DNA of 64,000 nt from Nitratireductor indicus C115 (GCF_000300515.1 NZ_AMSI01000011.1:62001-126000); one strand, 5' to 3'. Positions 36,900-46,515 are shown, numbered from the stretch's first letter. Program-made: numbers and translations. Notes: generated by a model not told the origin, from the sequence alone.

Positions 36900-36933
36900 A
36901 TTGACTTTTGTCAATCGACATGAATAATGTCGA
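36900..36933. promoter_or_regulatory. Candidate autoregulatory operator of the SorC-type regulator
   Basis: Two perfect palindromes lie end to end before the ribosome site: ATTGAC-TTTT-GTCAAT (36900-36915) and TCGACAT-GAATA-ATGTCGA (36915-36933). Half-sites GTCAA/TTGAC and GACA recur in the 25-bp palindrome at 43945, upstream of the transporter and mtnK genes. Confidence 0.55.
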
Positions 36934-36946
36934 AAGGAGGGGCGGC

Positions 36947-37912
36947 ATGGCTTATCGTCCGACGGACCAGATCATACACAAGGCCGCGTGGCTTTATTAT
37001 ACCCATGGCCTGCGCCAGGACGAGGTGGCGCAGCGTCTGAATATTTCACGCGCCTCCGTCGCGCTCTATCTGCGCAAGGCCCGCGAGGCCGGGATCGTCA
37101 ACATTTCCACGTCGACGCATCTGTTCAGCGACGACCGCCTCGCACGGCAGGTCGAGGATGCTTTCGGGCTTGAAACCGTATGGCTTACCGGCGACGAAGG
37201 CCTTTCCTCCAATCCGGCTGCCGAGATCCCCATGCTCGCGGCCAATGTCTTTCTCGAAATGGTGCAGAATGGCGACCGGGTCTGCGTTGCCTGGGGCCGT
37301 ACGGTCTATCAGATCGCCGATGCGATGAACCACGCCGACCGGGAAGACGTGACCGTGGTTGAAATGTGCGGCAATCTGGGCTCGCCCTATTCCTACCGGC
37401 CCGACCAGTGCACGATGGAAATCGCACGCCGGCTGAACGCCAAGGGTCTGAACTTTTATGCGCCGCTCGTACTGAGCAGCCGTGCGCTTGCAGAAGCCTT
37501 GCGTGCGGAACCGGTCATCCGTGAACAGCTCGACGGGATCAGCGCCTGCGACCTCGCCCTCTTCACCGTCGGCACGCTCGACAGCGACAGCCATGTCATC
37601 AAATGCGGGGCGCTCGGCCTCGATGAACTGGCGCAACTGAAGGCGATGGGCGCGACGGGCGTGATCGCCGGACAGATCATTACAGCCGATGGCACGCTGC
37701 TCGACTGCGATTACAACAAGCGCATGATCTCTGCGGATTTCGATGCCATCCGCGCCATCCCGAAGCGGCTTATGGTGGTGCAGGAAGATGAAAAGCTCGA
37801 ACCGTTGCGTGCGGCCATCTCAGGCCGGTTCTTCACGCATCTGGTGACGACCTCCACCATGGCGGCCGGGCTCCTTGCAAGCCATGCCGCCGCCAAACCC
37901 ACGCCGGCCTGA
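36947..37912 (+). CDS. SorC/DeoR-type sugar-binding transcriptional regulator
   Basis: A 321-residue regulator: an N-terminal helix-turn-helix (HGLRQDEVAQRLNISRASVA, about 18-37) and a large C-terminal sugar-phosphate-binding domain of the SorC/CggR type (GDRVCVAWGRTVYQIADAMN, VVEMCGNLGSPYSYRPDQCT, GAVIAGQ-like stretch near MGATGVIAGQ). Start chosen at the ATG 36947 with AGGAGG 6 bases upstream. It is followed 48 bases later by the aldolase-SDR gene, probably in one operon, and by the rest of the pentose locus. A phosphorylated pentose derivative is the likely inducer. Confidence 0.9.
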   Translation: MAYRPTDQIIHKAAWLYYTHGLRQDEVAQRLNISRASVALYLRKAREAGIVNISTSTHLFSDDRLARQVEDAFGLETVWLTGDEGLSSNPAAEIPMLAANVFLEMVQNGDRVCVAWGRTVYQIADAMNHADREDVTVVEMCGNLGSPYSYRPDQCTMEIARRLNAKGLNFYAPLVLSSRALAEALRAEPVIREQLDGISACDLALFTVGTLDSDSHVIKCGALGLDELAQLKAMGATGVIAGQIITADGTLLDCDYNKRMISADFDAIRAIPKRLMVVQEDEKLEPLRAAISGRFFTHLVTTSTMAAGLLASHAAAKPTPA

Positions 37913-37960
37913 GCGCCGCCGAAACCCCGAACACCAAAGTCCGAGACAAACAGGAAGACA

Positions 37961-40015
37961 ATGCAGAACCTCTGGAACGACAGCGAAGCCGAAAAGCTGG
38001 TTGCCGATTACGCGAAAAAGGGCGTTGCCCGCGACCTGGCCCTGCGGGTCTATACGACGCGCCTGTTGGGCGGCGAGCCCCGCCTCGTGCTGCATGGCGG
38101 CGGCAACACCTCGCTCAAATCCACGGCCACCGATATTCTGGGCCGCGAATATGACGTGCTTTGCGTGAAGGGCAGCGGCTGGGACATGGGCGTCATCGAG
38201 CCTGCCGGCCTGCCGGCGGTGAAAATGGACGCGCTTCTGGCCGCCCGCAAGCTGGACACGCTGGGCGACGAGGACATGGTTGCCATGCAGCGCGCCAATC
38301 TGATCGACCCCGGTTCGCCCAATCCGTCCATCGAAACGCTGCTCCACGCCTTCCTGCCGCACAAATTCGTCGACCACACCCATTCCACCGCGATCCTGGC
38401 TCTGGTCGACCAGGAAAACTCCGAGGAACTCTGCCAGAAGGCATTCGGCAAGCGCCTGGGTTTCGTGCCCTATATCAAGCCGGGCTTCGACCTCGCCAAG
38501 GCCGCCGCCGATGTCTATGACGCCGACCCGTCCGTCGAAGGCCTGATCCTCGACAAGCACGGCATCTTCACTTTCGCCGAGGATGCAAAAACCGCCTACA
38601 GCCTGATGATCGAATTCGTCACCATGGCGGAGGATTATGTGGCGAAGAACGGCAAGACACCGTTCAAACCGGTCACGCTACCCAAGGAACTGGCGACGCC
38701 CGCCGAGATCATGCCCTATCTGCGCGGCGCCATCGCCATCGATGAAGGTGACGGTAAGTTCGGGCGCATGGTCTGCGATTTCCGCACCTCGCCGAAGATT
38801 CTCGACTACGTCAATGCCGACAGCGCCGAGGAACTGGCAAAGCGCGGCGTTTCCACGCCCGACCTTTCCATCCGCATCAAGACAGGCCCCATGGTCCTGC
38901 CCGCGCCGGAAGCCGGCAAGCTCGATGAATACGGCAAGGTCATCCGCGAGAAGGTCGCGGAGTTCTCAGACCGCTACAAGGCGTATTTCGACACCAACAA
39001 TGCGGCGGACGATGTGGAGCGCACCATGCTCGACACCATGCCGCGCCTGACGCTGGTCCGCGGCCTCGGACTGATCGGCCATGGCCGCAGCCTGAAGGAA
39101 GCCAGGATCGCCGCGGATGTCGGCGAGATGCTGGTGGAGGCAGTAACCGGTGCGGAAGCCATCGGTTCGTTCCATCCTCTTGCTCTGTCCGATCTGTTCG
39201 AGCTCGAATACTGGTCGCTGGAACAGGCCAAGCTTGCCTCCAACAAGCCGAAGCCCCTGTCGGGCCAGGTCACGGTCGTGACGGGGGGCGCCGGTGCCAT
39301 CGGTGCTGCAACGGCAAAGTTGTTCGCTTCGCAGGGAGCCCATGTGGTCGTGCTCGACCTCGACGAAGAAAAGGCCAAGGCCGTGGCGAAGGCCGCAGGC
39401 AACGCCTCCATCGGCGTGGGCACCGACGTGACGGATCCGGCATCCGTACTCGCCGCCTTCGACAAGGCGCGCGACGTGTTCGGCGGCGTCGACATCGTGG
39501 TTTCCAATGCGGGTGCCGCCTGGGAAGGCAGGATCGGCGAACTGGACGACGCCATGCTGCGCAAGAGCTTCGAACTCAACTTCTTTGCCCACCAGAGCGT
39601 TGCGCAAAATGCGGTCCGGCTCTTCAAGCAGCAGGGAACCGGCGGCGTTCTGCTCTTCAATGCGTCCAAGCAGGCAGTCAATCCGGGAGCGAATTTCGGG
39701 GCCTATGGCCTGCCCAAGGCGGCAACGCTGTTCCTGTCGCGGCAATATGCGCTCGATTACGGCGCCATGGGCATACGCTCCAATGCGGTGAATGCCGACC
39801 GCATCCGTTCGGGCCTCCTGACGGACGACATGATCGCCAGCCGCTCGAAGGCGCGCGGTCTTTCGGAGAAGGATTATATGGGCGGTAATCTGCTGGGCCT
39901 CGAAGTGCGAGCCGAAGATGTCGCTCAAGCCTTCCTGCATCATGCGCTCGCCGAGCGCACCACGGCCGATGTGACGACCGTCGACGGCGGCAATATCGCC
40001 GCTGCGCTGCGCTAG
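37961..40015 (+). CDS. Bifunctional class II aldolase / short-chain dehydrogenase fusion
   Basis: A 684-residue two-domain enzyme. Residues 1-430 are a class II (zinc) aldolase: GGGNTS (46-51), KGSG (70-73), metal ligands H139 and H141 in HTHST, and H200. Residues 431-684 are an SDR: TGGAGAIG (441-448), NAG (516-518), Ser569, Tyr582 and Lys586; the Asp after strand 2 (VVVLDLD) suggests NAD. The nearest described relative is the rhizobial rhamnulose-1-phosphate aldolase/lactaldehyde dehydrogenase, but no rhamnose kinase or isomerase is here. With mtnK and mtnA nearby, the likely substrate is 5-methylthio- or 5-deoxyribulose-1-phosphate, cleaved to DHAP and an aldehyde that the SDR half could oxidise or reduce. 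Confidence 0.9.
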   Translation: MQNLWNDSEAEKLVADYAKKGVARDLALRVYTTRLLGGEPRLVLHGGGNTSLKSTATDILGREYDVLCVKGSGWDMGVIEPAGLPAVKMDALLAARKLDTLGDEDMVAMQRANLIDPGSPNPSIETLLHAFLPHKFVDHTHSTAILALVDQENSEELCQKAFGKRLGFVPYIKPGFDLAKAAADVYDADPSVEGLILDKHGIFTFAEDAKTAYSLMIEFVTMAEDYVAKNGKTPFKPVTLPKELATPAEIMPYLRGAIAIDEGDGKFGRMVCDFRTSPKILDYVNADSAEELAKRGVSTPDLSIRIKTGPMVLPAPEAGKLDEYGKVIREKVAEFSDRYKAYFDTNNAADDVERTMLDTMPRLTLVRGLGLIGHGRSLKEARIAADVGEMLVEAVTGAEAIGSFHPLALSDLFELEYWSLEQAKLASNKPKPLSGQVTVVTGGAGAIGAATAKLFASQGAHVVVLDLDEEKAKAVAKAAGNASIGVGTDVTDPASVLAAFDKARDVFGGVDIVVSNAGAAWEGRIGELDDAMLRKSFELNFFAHQSVAQNAVRLFKQQGTGGVLLFNASKQAVNPGANFGAYGLPKAATLFLSRQYALDYGAMGIRSNAVNADRIRSGLLTDDMIASRSKARGLSEKDYMGGNLLGLEVRAEDVAQAFLHHALAERTTADVTTVDGGNIAAALR

Positions 40016-40032
40016 GCGCTGGAAGCCTTCCT

Positions 40033-40080
40033 CCGTGGTTTGCGTTCGACAAGCTCATCACGGGGCAGGCTCACCATAAG
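40033..40080. repeat. Dispersed TTCGACAAGCTCA-type intergenic repeat
   Basis: CGTGGTTTGCGTTCGACAAG and CTCATCACGGGGCAGGCTCA are part of a repeat also seen at 46601 and 46772. Such TTCGACAAGCTCAxxATGAGG sequences are scattered between genes in many alphaproteobacteria. Confidence 0.55.
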
Positions 40081-40135
40081 GGGTGCTGCGCGATGCAGTG
40101 GCGAAGCGCACCCTGCACCTTAGTCCCATCCACAA

Positions 40136-40162
40136 AAAAGGGCGGCCCGGAGCCGCCCTTTT
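40136..40162. terminator. Bidirectional terminator between the fusion enzyme and transporter genes
   Basis: AAAAGGGCGGC and GCCGCCCTTTT form a perfect stem around a 5-base loop, with A- and T-runs on both sides. It separates the convergent aldolase-SDR gene and the substrate-binding-protein gene. Confidence 0.93.
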
Positions 40163-40182
40163 CATGTCGATCGCGCCACGCC

Positions 40183-41238
40183 TCAGTCGCGCGGGGGAAG
40201 CGGCATCCAGGCAGGAACCGCCACATCCGCATGGGCGAACTGCGGCAGCTTCTGCGCCAGTTCTTCCATGTTCTTGATGTCTCCATCGTTCAGCGCCTTC
40301 TGGGTAATCAGCGTCGGCGGAACGATGACGCTCTTGCCCGGCTCCTCGCCGGCCAGAAGCATTGCCAGCGCACGCACAGAAACCTCGCCGACGACAGCCG
40401 GATTGGTCGCCGCCGTCGCGACCCAGGCGCTGCCCGGCTCGCGCATGGCCGAAATATCGGCGGTCGAAACGTCGGCCGAGTAAATCTTGATGCTGTCGGA
40501 AAGACCCGCCTCGTCGACAGCGATCTTCACACCCTTGGCGAATTCGTCATAGGGGGCGAACATCACCTGGATGTCGGGATTGGCAGTCACCACGGAACGG
40601 GCCTGGTTGGCGACGGAATTGGCAATCGGGTTGTCGAGCGTGCCGAACTGCGCCGCTTCCTCGATGCCCGGATACTTCTCCTTGAACTGGCGCCAGGTCT
40701 CGTCGCGACGGTCGAGGGGCGCGATACCGGCCACATACACGTATCCGGCTTTCCAGCTTTCGCCATTGTCCTCAATCGCCTGCTCGAGCGCGAGGCGAGC
40801 GAGGTCGCGATCAGACTGCTCGATCTGCGGAACGGCATCGTTTTCCACATTGACGTCGAAGGCGACGACCTTGATGCCCGCATCCACCGCGCGCTGGGCC
40901 GCTTCCTTCATGGATTCGGTCAGGCCGTGCTGGATGATGATGCCGTCGACGCCGAGCGCGATGGCCTGATCGACCATGTCGGCCTGCAGGGCTGCGTCCT
41001 GACGGCTGTCGAGCACGCGCAGATTGACGCCAAGCGCCTTTGCCTGCGCCTCGACACCCGACAGATAGGCCTGGAAGAAATCGCCGGTGGACAGATAACG
41101 TACCAGGGCGATCTCGACCTCACCCGGATTGTCGAAAGGCGCGGGCTTGTCCTGCGCGCCGGCGGCGGCAGGCAAAAGCATGGTCGCGCCGGCGAGTGCG
41201 GCGGCCATCTTGCCCAGGAGTCTGCGTGAAATTTCCAT
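40183..41238 (-). CDS. Sugar ABC transporter, periplasmic substrate-binding protein
   Basis: A 351-residue ribose-type (type 1, Peripla_BP_4) binding protein. A twin-positive N-terminus and signal peptide (MEISRRLLGKMAAALAGATM ... AAAGAQ) lead to EIALVRYLSTGDFFQAYLSG, QIVDQAIALGVDGIIIQHG-like core and a C-terminal domain (PDIQVMFAPYDEFAKGV). The ATG at 41238 has GGAGGAG 4 bases upstream. It belongs to the operon with the permease and ATPase and would deliver the pentose; methylthioribose or 5-deoxyribose is inferred from mtnK. Confidence 0.92.
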   Translation of the reverse strand: MEISRRLLGKMAAALAGATMLLPAAAGAQDKPAPFDNPGEVEIALVRYLSTGDFFQAYLSGVEAQAKALGVNLRVLDSRQDAALQADMVDQAIALGVDGIIIQHGLTESMKEAAQRAVDAGIKVVAFDVNVENDAVPQIEQSDRDLARLALEQAIEDNGESWKAGYVYVAGIAPLDRRDETWRQFKEKYPGIEEAAQFGTLDNPIANSVANQARSVVTANPDIQVMFAPYDEFAKGVKIAVDEAGLSDSIKIYSADVSTADISAMREPGSAWVATAATNPAVVGEVSVRALAMLLAGEEPGKSVIVPPTLITQKALNDGDIKNMEELAQKLPQFAHADVAVPAWMPLPPRD

Positions 41239-41344
41239 ACTCTCCTCCACTGTGTTTGCCGGATGCTGCAAGAGTGCGGGCCGCCCTTCCCGGACGCAGC
41301 GGCCTGCCCTGAAAGTTTCGGCGCGGATGCGCCTGTTCCCGTCC

Positions 41345-42388
41345 CTACCTGGCTTTCCTCCCAAGCAAGGCGAAGGTGAAAATCAGCGCGACGACAAGCA
41401 CCGCGCCCTTGACGAAATCCTGTGTGTAATAAGGAACATTCATCATGGTGAGCCCCTGCAGGAGCACGCCGACGAACAGAGCACCGATGGCCGTTCCAAA
41501 AGCATTCGGCTTGGCTGCGCCCAGAACGGCGAAACCGATGAGGGCTGCCGCCACCGCATCCAGAAGCAGATTGTTGCCGGAAGCGATGTCGCCGCGCCCC
41601 AGACGCGCCGCCAGAAGAATGCCGCCGATGGACGCAAAAACGCCCGAAATCACATAAGCCCAGATGCGGTAGGCCTTGACCGGCGCACCGGCGAACTCGG
41701 CCGCGCGCTCGTTGGAGCCCACGGCATACATCATGCGGCCGAAACGCGTGTATTCGAGAAAGAACCAGATGACGATGGCGAGTACGATCAGCACCACCAC
41801 GGAGGCAGGCACGAGATTGTCTATGAAGAGATCGAAGCGGTGCCGGCCCAGCGCCAGGAAGGCCTGGCTGAACTTGCCCTCGGCGGTGGAGCCGTCGGGC
41901 AGCGTCATGCCGGTGGCGATGGAACGGCCTTCCGTCGGAATACGCTGGAGGCCGATCAGCAGGAACATCATGCCAAGCGTGGCCAGAAGATCGGGCACGC
42001 GCATATAGCAGATGATCAGGCCGTTGATGAGACCGACCAGAGCGCCGATGGCGAGGCACACAAGGACCGCGACGAGCGCGTTCTGTTCCAGAACCACCAT
42101 CACATAGGCAGCAGCCATCATCGAGCTGGTGGCGATAGACCCGATGGAGAGATCAAACCCGCCGACAACGAGCGTCGCCGTGACGCCGAGCGCCAGGATG
42201 CCGGTGATGGAGACGGACTGCAGGATGAACACCGCGGCCTGAGGCGAGGTGAAACCGCGTGTGGCCAGAGAGAAGAAGATGATGAGCCCAACGAGAAGTG
42301 TCAAGAATCCGTAACGGATGGCGATCTCGCGCACCGACAGGCCGGAATTGCCTGCCATCGAAGTCTTTTCCGCCATGCGGCTTTCCAT
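41345..42388 (-). CDS. Sugar ABC transporter permease (ribose type)
   Basis: A 347-residue inner-membrane permease with about 9-10 hydrophobic segments. VGGFDLSIGSIATSSMMAAA, LIGLINGLIICYMRVPDLLA and SGVFASIGGILLAARLGRGD are RbsC-type motifs. It forms a transporter with the ATPase gene 3 bases upstream and the binding protein gene 106 bases downstream. A single permease gene fits the homodimeric RbsC arrangement. Confidence 0.92.
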   Translation of the reverse strand: MESRMAEKTSMAGNSGLSVREIAIRYGFLTLLVGLIIFFSLATRGFTSPQAAVFILQSVSITGILALGVTATLVVGGFDLSIGSIATSSMMAAAYVMVVLEQNALVAVLVCLAIGALVGLINGLIICYMRVPDLLATLGMMFLLIGLQRIPTEGRSIATGMTLPDGSTAEGKFSQAFLALGRHRFDLFIDNLVPASVVVLIVLAIVIWFFLEYTRFGRMMYAVGSNERAAEFAGAPVKAYRIWAYVISGVFASIGGILLAARLGRGDIASGNNLLLDAVAAALIGFAVLGAAKPNAFGTAIGALFVGVLLQGLTMMNVPYYTQDFVKGAVLVVALIFTFALLGRKAR

Positions 42389-42391
42389 TCC

Positions 42392-43909
42392 CTATAAGCT
42401 CCCTGCGGCTTCGCTGCGCTGGCCGGCAACCTCGGCCAGCAGGCGATCCATGTCCACGTCGGCGTTGCGATGCTCGCCGACAATCGTGTTTTCCGACATG
42501 ACGAGAATACGGTCGGCCGTCTCCAGCGCCTCGTCCAGCTCGGTGAGAAAAACAAGCGTCGCCCGCGCGCCGGCACCTTCGCGCAGCTTGGCCGCGATGT
42601 CATGCCGGGCGGCAATGTCGACGCCCTGAAACGGTTCATCGAGAATGAGCAGGCGCGAGGACTGAGTGAGCCAGCGCGCCACTGTCACCTTCTGCTGATT
42701 GCCGCCCGAAAGCGTCGCGAGATCATCGCGTTCGGTACGGCAAACGACCTTGAGATCCGCAATCTGGTCGCGCGCCACCTGTCTCTCGCGGCCCCTCCGC
42801 GTCACACCCATGCGCGAGAAACGCGGCAGGAACGGGAGGCTCATATTCTCATAGATGTTGAATTCCGGGACGATGCCGGTGGAACCGCGGTCCTTTGCAA
42901 CGAGAAAGACACCGTTGCGAATGGCATCGGCAGGTGTTGTCGGGCGGTAAGGCACGCCATCCAGCATCATGGAACCGGCCAGCGGCCGGTGAATGCCGAA
43001 CAGGGTTTCGGCAAGTTGCGTCTTGCCGACGCCGACAAGCCCCGTGACCGCAACCACCTCGCCCGCACCAAGCTGCATCGAGAAGGGTCGCGCGGACGGT
43101 GCCATGCGCAGCCCCTCGGCGGAAAACACCGGCTCATGCGCGTCGCGCACATCGATGCTGTGGCGGCCGAGATTCTGGCCGAGCATCGCGTTGACGGCGC
43201 CTTCGTAATCGAGTGGCTTTTCGTCGAACTGGCCGACAATGGCTCCATCGCGCAGGCTGACGATGCGGTCCGCCAGCCGGCGGATATCCGACATGCGATG
43301 CGATATATAGAGAATGGCGACGCCGCGTGCGCGCAGACGCTCGATCAATGCGAAAAGCCGCTCCGCCTCGTTGCTCGACAGCGAGGAGGTGGGCTCGTCC
43401 AGGATCATCACTTGCGGCTCGTGCGCCATCGCACGCGCGATGGCCACCATCTGCCGGTCGGCCAGGGAAAGATCGGTGACTTCCGCGCCGAGGTCGATGC
43501 CAAGCCCCATCCGCTCGGCCACCTCACGCGCCTCGCGGCGGATGCGGCGCGGATTGAAGAACAGCCCCCTGCCCGCTCCATTCAGCCGGTCGAGCACGAG
43601 GTTTGTTGCCACGTCCAGCGTGCCGACGACACCGTCATTGATGTTCTGGTGAACCGTGACGACACCGGCATGCATGGCCTCAGCGGGTGTTGTGGGGGAG
43701 AATGGCTTGTCGCCCAGCATCATCATGCCGCGATCCGCCTTGTGGACCCCGCTCATGATCTTCACGAGTGTGGACTTGCCCGCGCCATTGGCACCCATCA
43801 GGACGGTAACCTCACCGGCGCGCAAATCCAACCCGACACCGCGCAGAACGGCGTTCGGCCCAAAGGCCTTGGTCAAGCCAGCTATGCGAAAAACGGCTGT
43901 ATCGCCCAT
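42392..43909 (-). CDS. Sugar ABC transporter ATP-binding protein (ribose type, two NBDs)
   Basis: A 505-residue fused double nucleotide-binding protein. First half: Walker A GANGAGKST, signature LSLADRQMVAIARAM and Walker B MILDEPTSSLSS. The second half has a degenerate Walker A (LVGVGKTQLAETLFG) but signature LSGGNQQKVTVARWL, the usual RbsA asymmetry. The ATG at 43909 has GGAGGAG just upstream; an open frame continues nearly 400 codons beyond it but is a shadow of mtnK. It heads the transporter operon, divergent from mtnK. Confidence 0.93.
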   Translation of the reverse strand: MGDTAVFRIAGLTKAFGPNAVLRGVGLDLRAGEVTVLMGANGAGKSTLVKIMSGVHKADRGMMMLGDKPFSPTTPAEAMHAGVVTVHQNINDGVVGTLDVATNLVLDRLNGAGRGLFFNPRRIRREAREVAERMGLGIDLGAEVTDLSLADRQMVAIARAMAHEPQVMILDEPTSSLSSNEAERLFALIERLRARGVAILYISHRMSDIRRLADRIVSLRDGAIVGQFDEKPLDYEGAVNAMLGQNLGRHSIDVRDAHEPVFSAEGLRMAPSARPFSMQLGAGEVVAVTGLVGVGKTQLAETLFGIHRPLAGSMMLDGVPYRPTTPADAIRNGVFLVAKDRGSTGIVPEFNIYENMSLPFLPRFSRMGVTRRGRERQVARDQIADLKVVCRTERDDLATLSGGNQQKVTVARWLTQSSRLLILDEPFQGVDIAARHDIAAKLREGAGARATLVFLTELDEALETADRILVMSENTIVGEHRNADVDMDRLLAEVAGQRSEAAGSL

Positions 43910-43944
43910 GCTCTCCTCCCAGGGTGACGCTAGCAGGTAACAAG

Positions 43945-43969
43945 CATTTGTCAACATGATTGACAAATG
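43945..43969. promoter_or_regulatory. 25-bp perfect palindrome in the transporter/mtnK divergent promoter
   Basis: CATTTGTCAA (43945-43954) and TTGACAAATG (43960-43969) are perfect arms around a 5-base spacer (CATGA). It lies 36 bases before the transporter ATG and 175 before mtnK. The half-site resembles those at the SorC regulator promoter (36900), so it is the likely operator of the locus regulator. No gene lies in the surrounding 43910-44143. Confidence 0.65.
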
Positions 43970-44143
43970 ACAGAGCCTTGGTAGCGTGGCGACGGAATTG
44001 ATGGCATCAAGGTTTCGCGACCTGCAATGCCTGCGTGCGCCCTTCCCCTTGCCTTTTCTGCTTGTGAGGACAGGGCCAGCACGCGGATCAGAGCAGGCGC
44101 CATATGTCACGCGTCCAGGCGCGAAAGGGAGGAAACAGAAACA

Positions 44144-45409
44144 ATGAAAGAAAACGCCTTCGAGGCCCTGACCGTGGAGACGCTGCCGGGACGACTGGGA
44201 CCGGTCGCGGCCATCGCGGAGCGCATCGGCGCCGACAGCAATCTGTGGAAGGTGCGCGAGGTGGGCGACGGCAACCTCAATCTCGTCTTCATCGTGGAGG
44301 GGGAGAAGGGAACCGTCATCGTGAAGCAGGCGCTGCCTTATGTGCGGCTTGTCGGCGACAGCTGGCCCCTGCCCCTGAAACGCTCCTTCTTCGAATATCA
44401 CGCCCTCAGCCGCCAGGCGGAACGCGCGCCTGGCACGGTGCCGGCAATCCATCATTTCGACGAGGCCCAGGCGCTGATCGTCATGGAGTTCCTGTCGCCG
44501 CACATCATCCTGCGCCGCGCCCTGATCGAGGGCCGCAGGCTGCCGAAGATCGCGCGCGATCTCGGCCTGTTCATGGCGCACACGCTGTTCCGCGGCTCCG
44601 ATCTCTCCATGAAGGCCTCCGAGCGCAAGGCCGATCTGGCGCTGTTCGCTGACAATGTGGAGCTTTGCGACATCACGGAAAGCCTTGTCTTCACCGATCC
44701 CTATTTCGAAGCGCCGATGAACCGTCACACGCCGGGCCTCGAAGCGCTCGTGAAGGAATTGCGCGCCGACCGCGACCTCAAGGTGGAAGCGCAGCGCATG
44801 AAGCACCAATTCGCAACGCGCGCCGAAACGCTGGTGCATGGCGATCTCCATTCCGGCTCCGTGATGGTGACGGACACCGAGACCCGCGTTATCGACCCCG
44901 AGTTCGCCTTCTACGGCCCCATGGCCTTCGATGTCGGCATGCTGCTTGCGAACTACTGGATGTCCTTCTTCTCGCAGCGCGGGCACGAAAGCGCGGGAAG
45001 CCGCGAGGAGATGCGCGCCTATCTGCTTGGGGTCATAGACGAGACGTGGAACACCTTCCGCAACGAATTCGCCAGGTTGTGGCACACCGAGCGCAAGGGC
45101 ATGCTCTATGACGCAGCACTTTATGAAGCGCGGAACGACGGCCTAGCCTCGGAGCAGGCGCTCAACCATGTGATCCACGACATCTGGACGGACATGCTGG
45201 GCTTTGCCGGCGTGGAGATGCACAGACGCATACTGGGCCTCGCCCACAATGCCGATTTCGAAGACATCGCGGACGAGGCGCAGCGCGCCTCCTGCGAGGC
45301 GGCTGCGCTGAAATTCGGCCGCCATATCATCGTCAACCGCAACAAGATCCAGTCGCTCGCCGAACTCGACATGCTGGCGCAGGCGCTGGACCAGGGGAAA
45401 CTGTCATGA
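44144..45409 (+). CDS. mtnK: S-methyl-5-thioribose kinase
   Basis: ATP-dependent phosphorylation of methylthioribose to methylthioribose-1-phosphate. The 421 residues match the family. VHGDLHSGS (HGDLH 232-236) and [18 protein letters not shown] (DPEF 251-254) are the APH-type catalytic and metal motifs in their MtnK-specific form. [13 protein letters not shown] is the nucleotide loop region. The ATG at 44144 has AAAGGGAGGAAA upstream. Its stop codon overlaps the mtnA start (ATGA), so the two are coupled. The kinase may also accept 5-deoxyribose, as MtnK-like DrdK does elsewhere. Confidence 0.95.
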   Translation: MKENAFEALTVETLPGRLGPVAAIAERIGADSNLWKVREVGDGNLNLVFIVEGEKGTVIVKQALPYVRLVGDSWPLPLKRSFFEYHALSRQAERAPGTVPAIHHFDEAQALIVMEFLSPHIILRRALIEGRRLPKIARDLGLFMAHTLFRGSDLSMKASERKADLALFADNVELCDITESLVFTDPYFEAPMNRHTPGLEALVKELRADRDLKVEAQRMKHQFATRAETLVHGDLHSGSVMVTDTETRVIDPEFAFYGPMAFDVGMLLANYWMSFFSQRGHESAGSREEMRAYLLGVIDETWNTFRNEFARLWHTERKGMLYDAALYEARNDGLASEQALNHVIHDIWTDMLGFAGVEMHRRILGLAHNADFEDIADEAQRASCEAAALKFGRHIIVNRNKIQSLAELDMLAQALDQGKLS

Positions 45410-46515
45410 AGGTCGCAGACAAACACTACCGCACCATCTGGTTGAACGAGGATGGGTGGTCGGTGGACCTGATCGACCAGCGCTGGCTGCCGCACGAACT
45501 GCGCGTGGAGACAGTGCGCAGCGTCGATGCCATCGCCACCGCCATTCGCGACATGTGGGTGCGCGGGGCGCCGCTGATCGGTGTGACGGCAGCCTATGGT
45601 GTCGCCATGCGCATGCGCGAGGACGCATCCGATGCAGCTCTCGATGCGGTCTGGGACGTGCTGCACGAGACGCGCCCCACCGCCATCAACCTGCGCTGGG
45701 CGCTCGATGCGATGCGCCGCCATCTGCGCAAGCTGCCCGAAGCCGAGCGCGCCGAGGCCGCCTACAAGCGGGCCGCGGAAATCGCCGACGAGGATGTCGA
45801 GCTCAACCGCAATATCGGCCGGCACGGGCTGGAGATCATTCGCAAGATCGCGGCCGGCAAGAAACCGGGTGAGCCGGTCAACATCCTGACCCACTGCAAT
45901 GCCGGCTGGCTTGCCACAGTCGACTACGGCACGGCCACCTCGCCTATCTATCTTGCCATGGAGGAAGGCATTTCCGTTCACGTCTATGTGGACGAAACGC
46001 GGCCGCGCAACCAGGGTGCCCAGCTTACCGCCTGGGAGATGGCCGGCCATGGGGTGCCGCACACGCTGGTGGTGGACAACGCCGGCGGGCACCTGATGCA
46101 GCACGGCATGGTGGACATGGTGATCGTCGGCACCGACCGCACCACCGCCGAGGGCGACGTCTGCAACAAGATCGGCACCTATCTCAAGGCGCTTGCGGCG
46201 CGGGACAATGGCGTGCCGTTCTACGTCGCGCTTCCCTCCCCGACCATCGACTGGACGGTGCGCGACGGCGTGAAGGAAATCCCCATCGAGGAGCGCTCGG
46301 GCGATGAGGTCTCGCTCGTCTGGGGCAAGGACGAGACGGGCGCGGTACGCCAGGTGCGCATCTCGCCGGAGGCGACACCCGCCGGCAACCCCGCCTTCGA
46401 CGTGACGCCGGCGCGGCTCGTAACGGGCCTCATCACCGAGCGCGGCGTGGCGGATGCTTCCGCCGAGGGCTTGCGGGCGCTCTTTCCCGAGCACGCCGGG
46501 GCGGATGCCGCCTGA
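45406..46515 (+). CDS. mtnA: S-methyl-5-thioribose-1-phosphate isomerase
   Basis: Converts methylthioribose-1-phosphate to methylthioribulose-1-phosphate. The 369 residues carry the catalytic Cys164 ([11 protein letters not shown]) and Asp244 ([19 protein letters not shown]), and the [13 protein letters not shown] and [16 protein letters not shown] blocks of the MtnA branch. This branch is distinct from the eIF2B-like ribose-1,5-bisphosphate isomerases, though cross-activity cannot be excluded. No mtnB, mtnC, mtnD or mtnE lies in the window, so the product probably goes to the aldolase-SDR enzyme. Confidence 0.95.
   Translation: MKVADKHYRTIWLNEDGWSVDLIDQRWLPHELRVETVRSVDAIATAIRDMWVRGAPLIGVTAAYGVAMRMREDASDAALDAVWDVLHETRPTAINLRWALDAMRRHLRKLPEAERAEAAYKRAAEIADEDVELNRNIGRHGLEIIRKIAAGKKPGEPVNILTHCNAGWLATVDYGTATSPIYLAMEEGISVHVYVDETRPRNQGAQLTAWEMAGHGVPHTLVVDNAGGHLMQHGMVDMVIVGTDRTTAEGDVCNKIGTYLKALAARDNGVPFYVALPSPTIDWTVRDGVKEIPIEERSGDEVSLVWGKDETGAVRQVRISPEATPAGNPAFDVTPARLVTGLITERGVADASAEGLRALFPEHAGADAA

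Noticed and set aside
37961-42388. Rhamnose catabolic cluster
   Set aside because: The fused aldolase-SDR and a sugar importer suggested it, but rhamnose kinase, isomerase and mutarotase are missing, while mtnK and mtnA are present.
43910-45085. N-terminal extension of the ribose-type ATPase by nearly 400 codons
   Set aside because: The extension is antisense to mtnK and lacks any domain; the ATG at 43909 has GGAGGAG directly upstream.
44144-46515. Complete universal methionine salvage pathway
   Set aside because: Only mtnK and mtnA are here. No mtnB, mtnC, mtnD, mtnE or mtnX-like gene is in the window.
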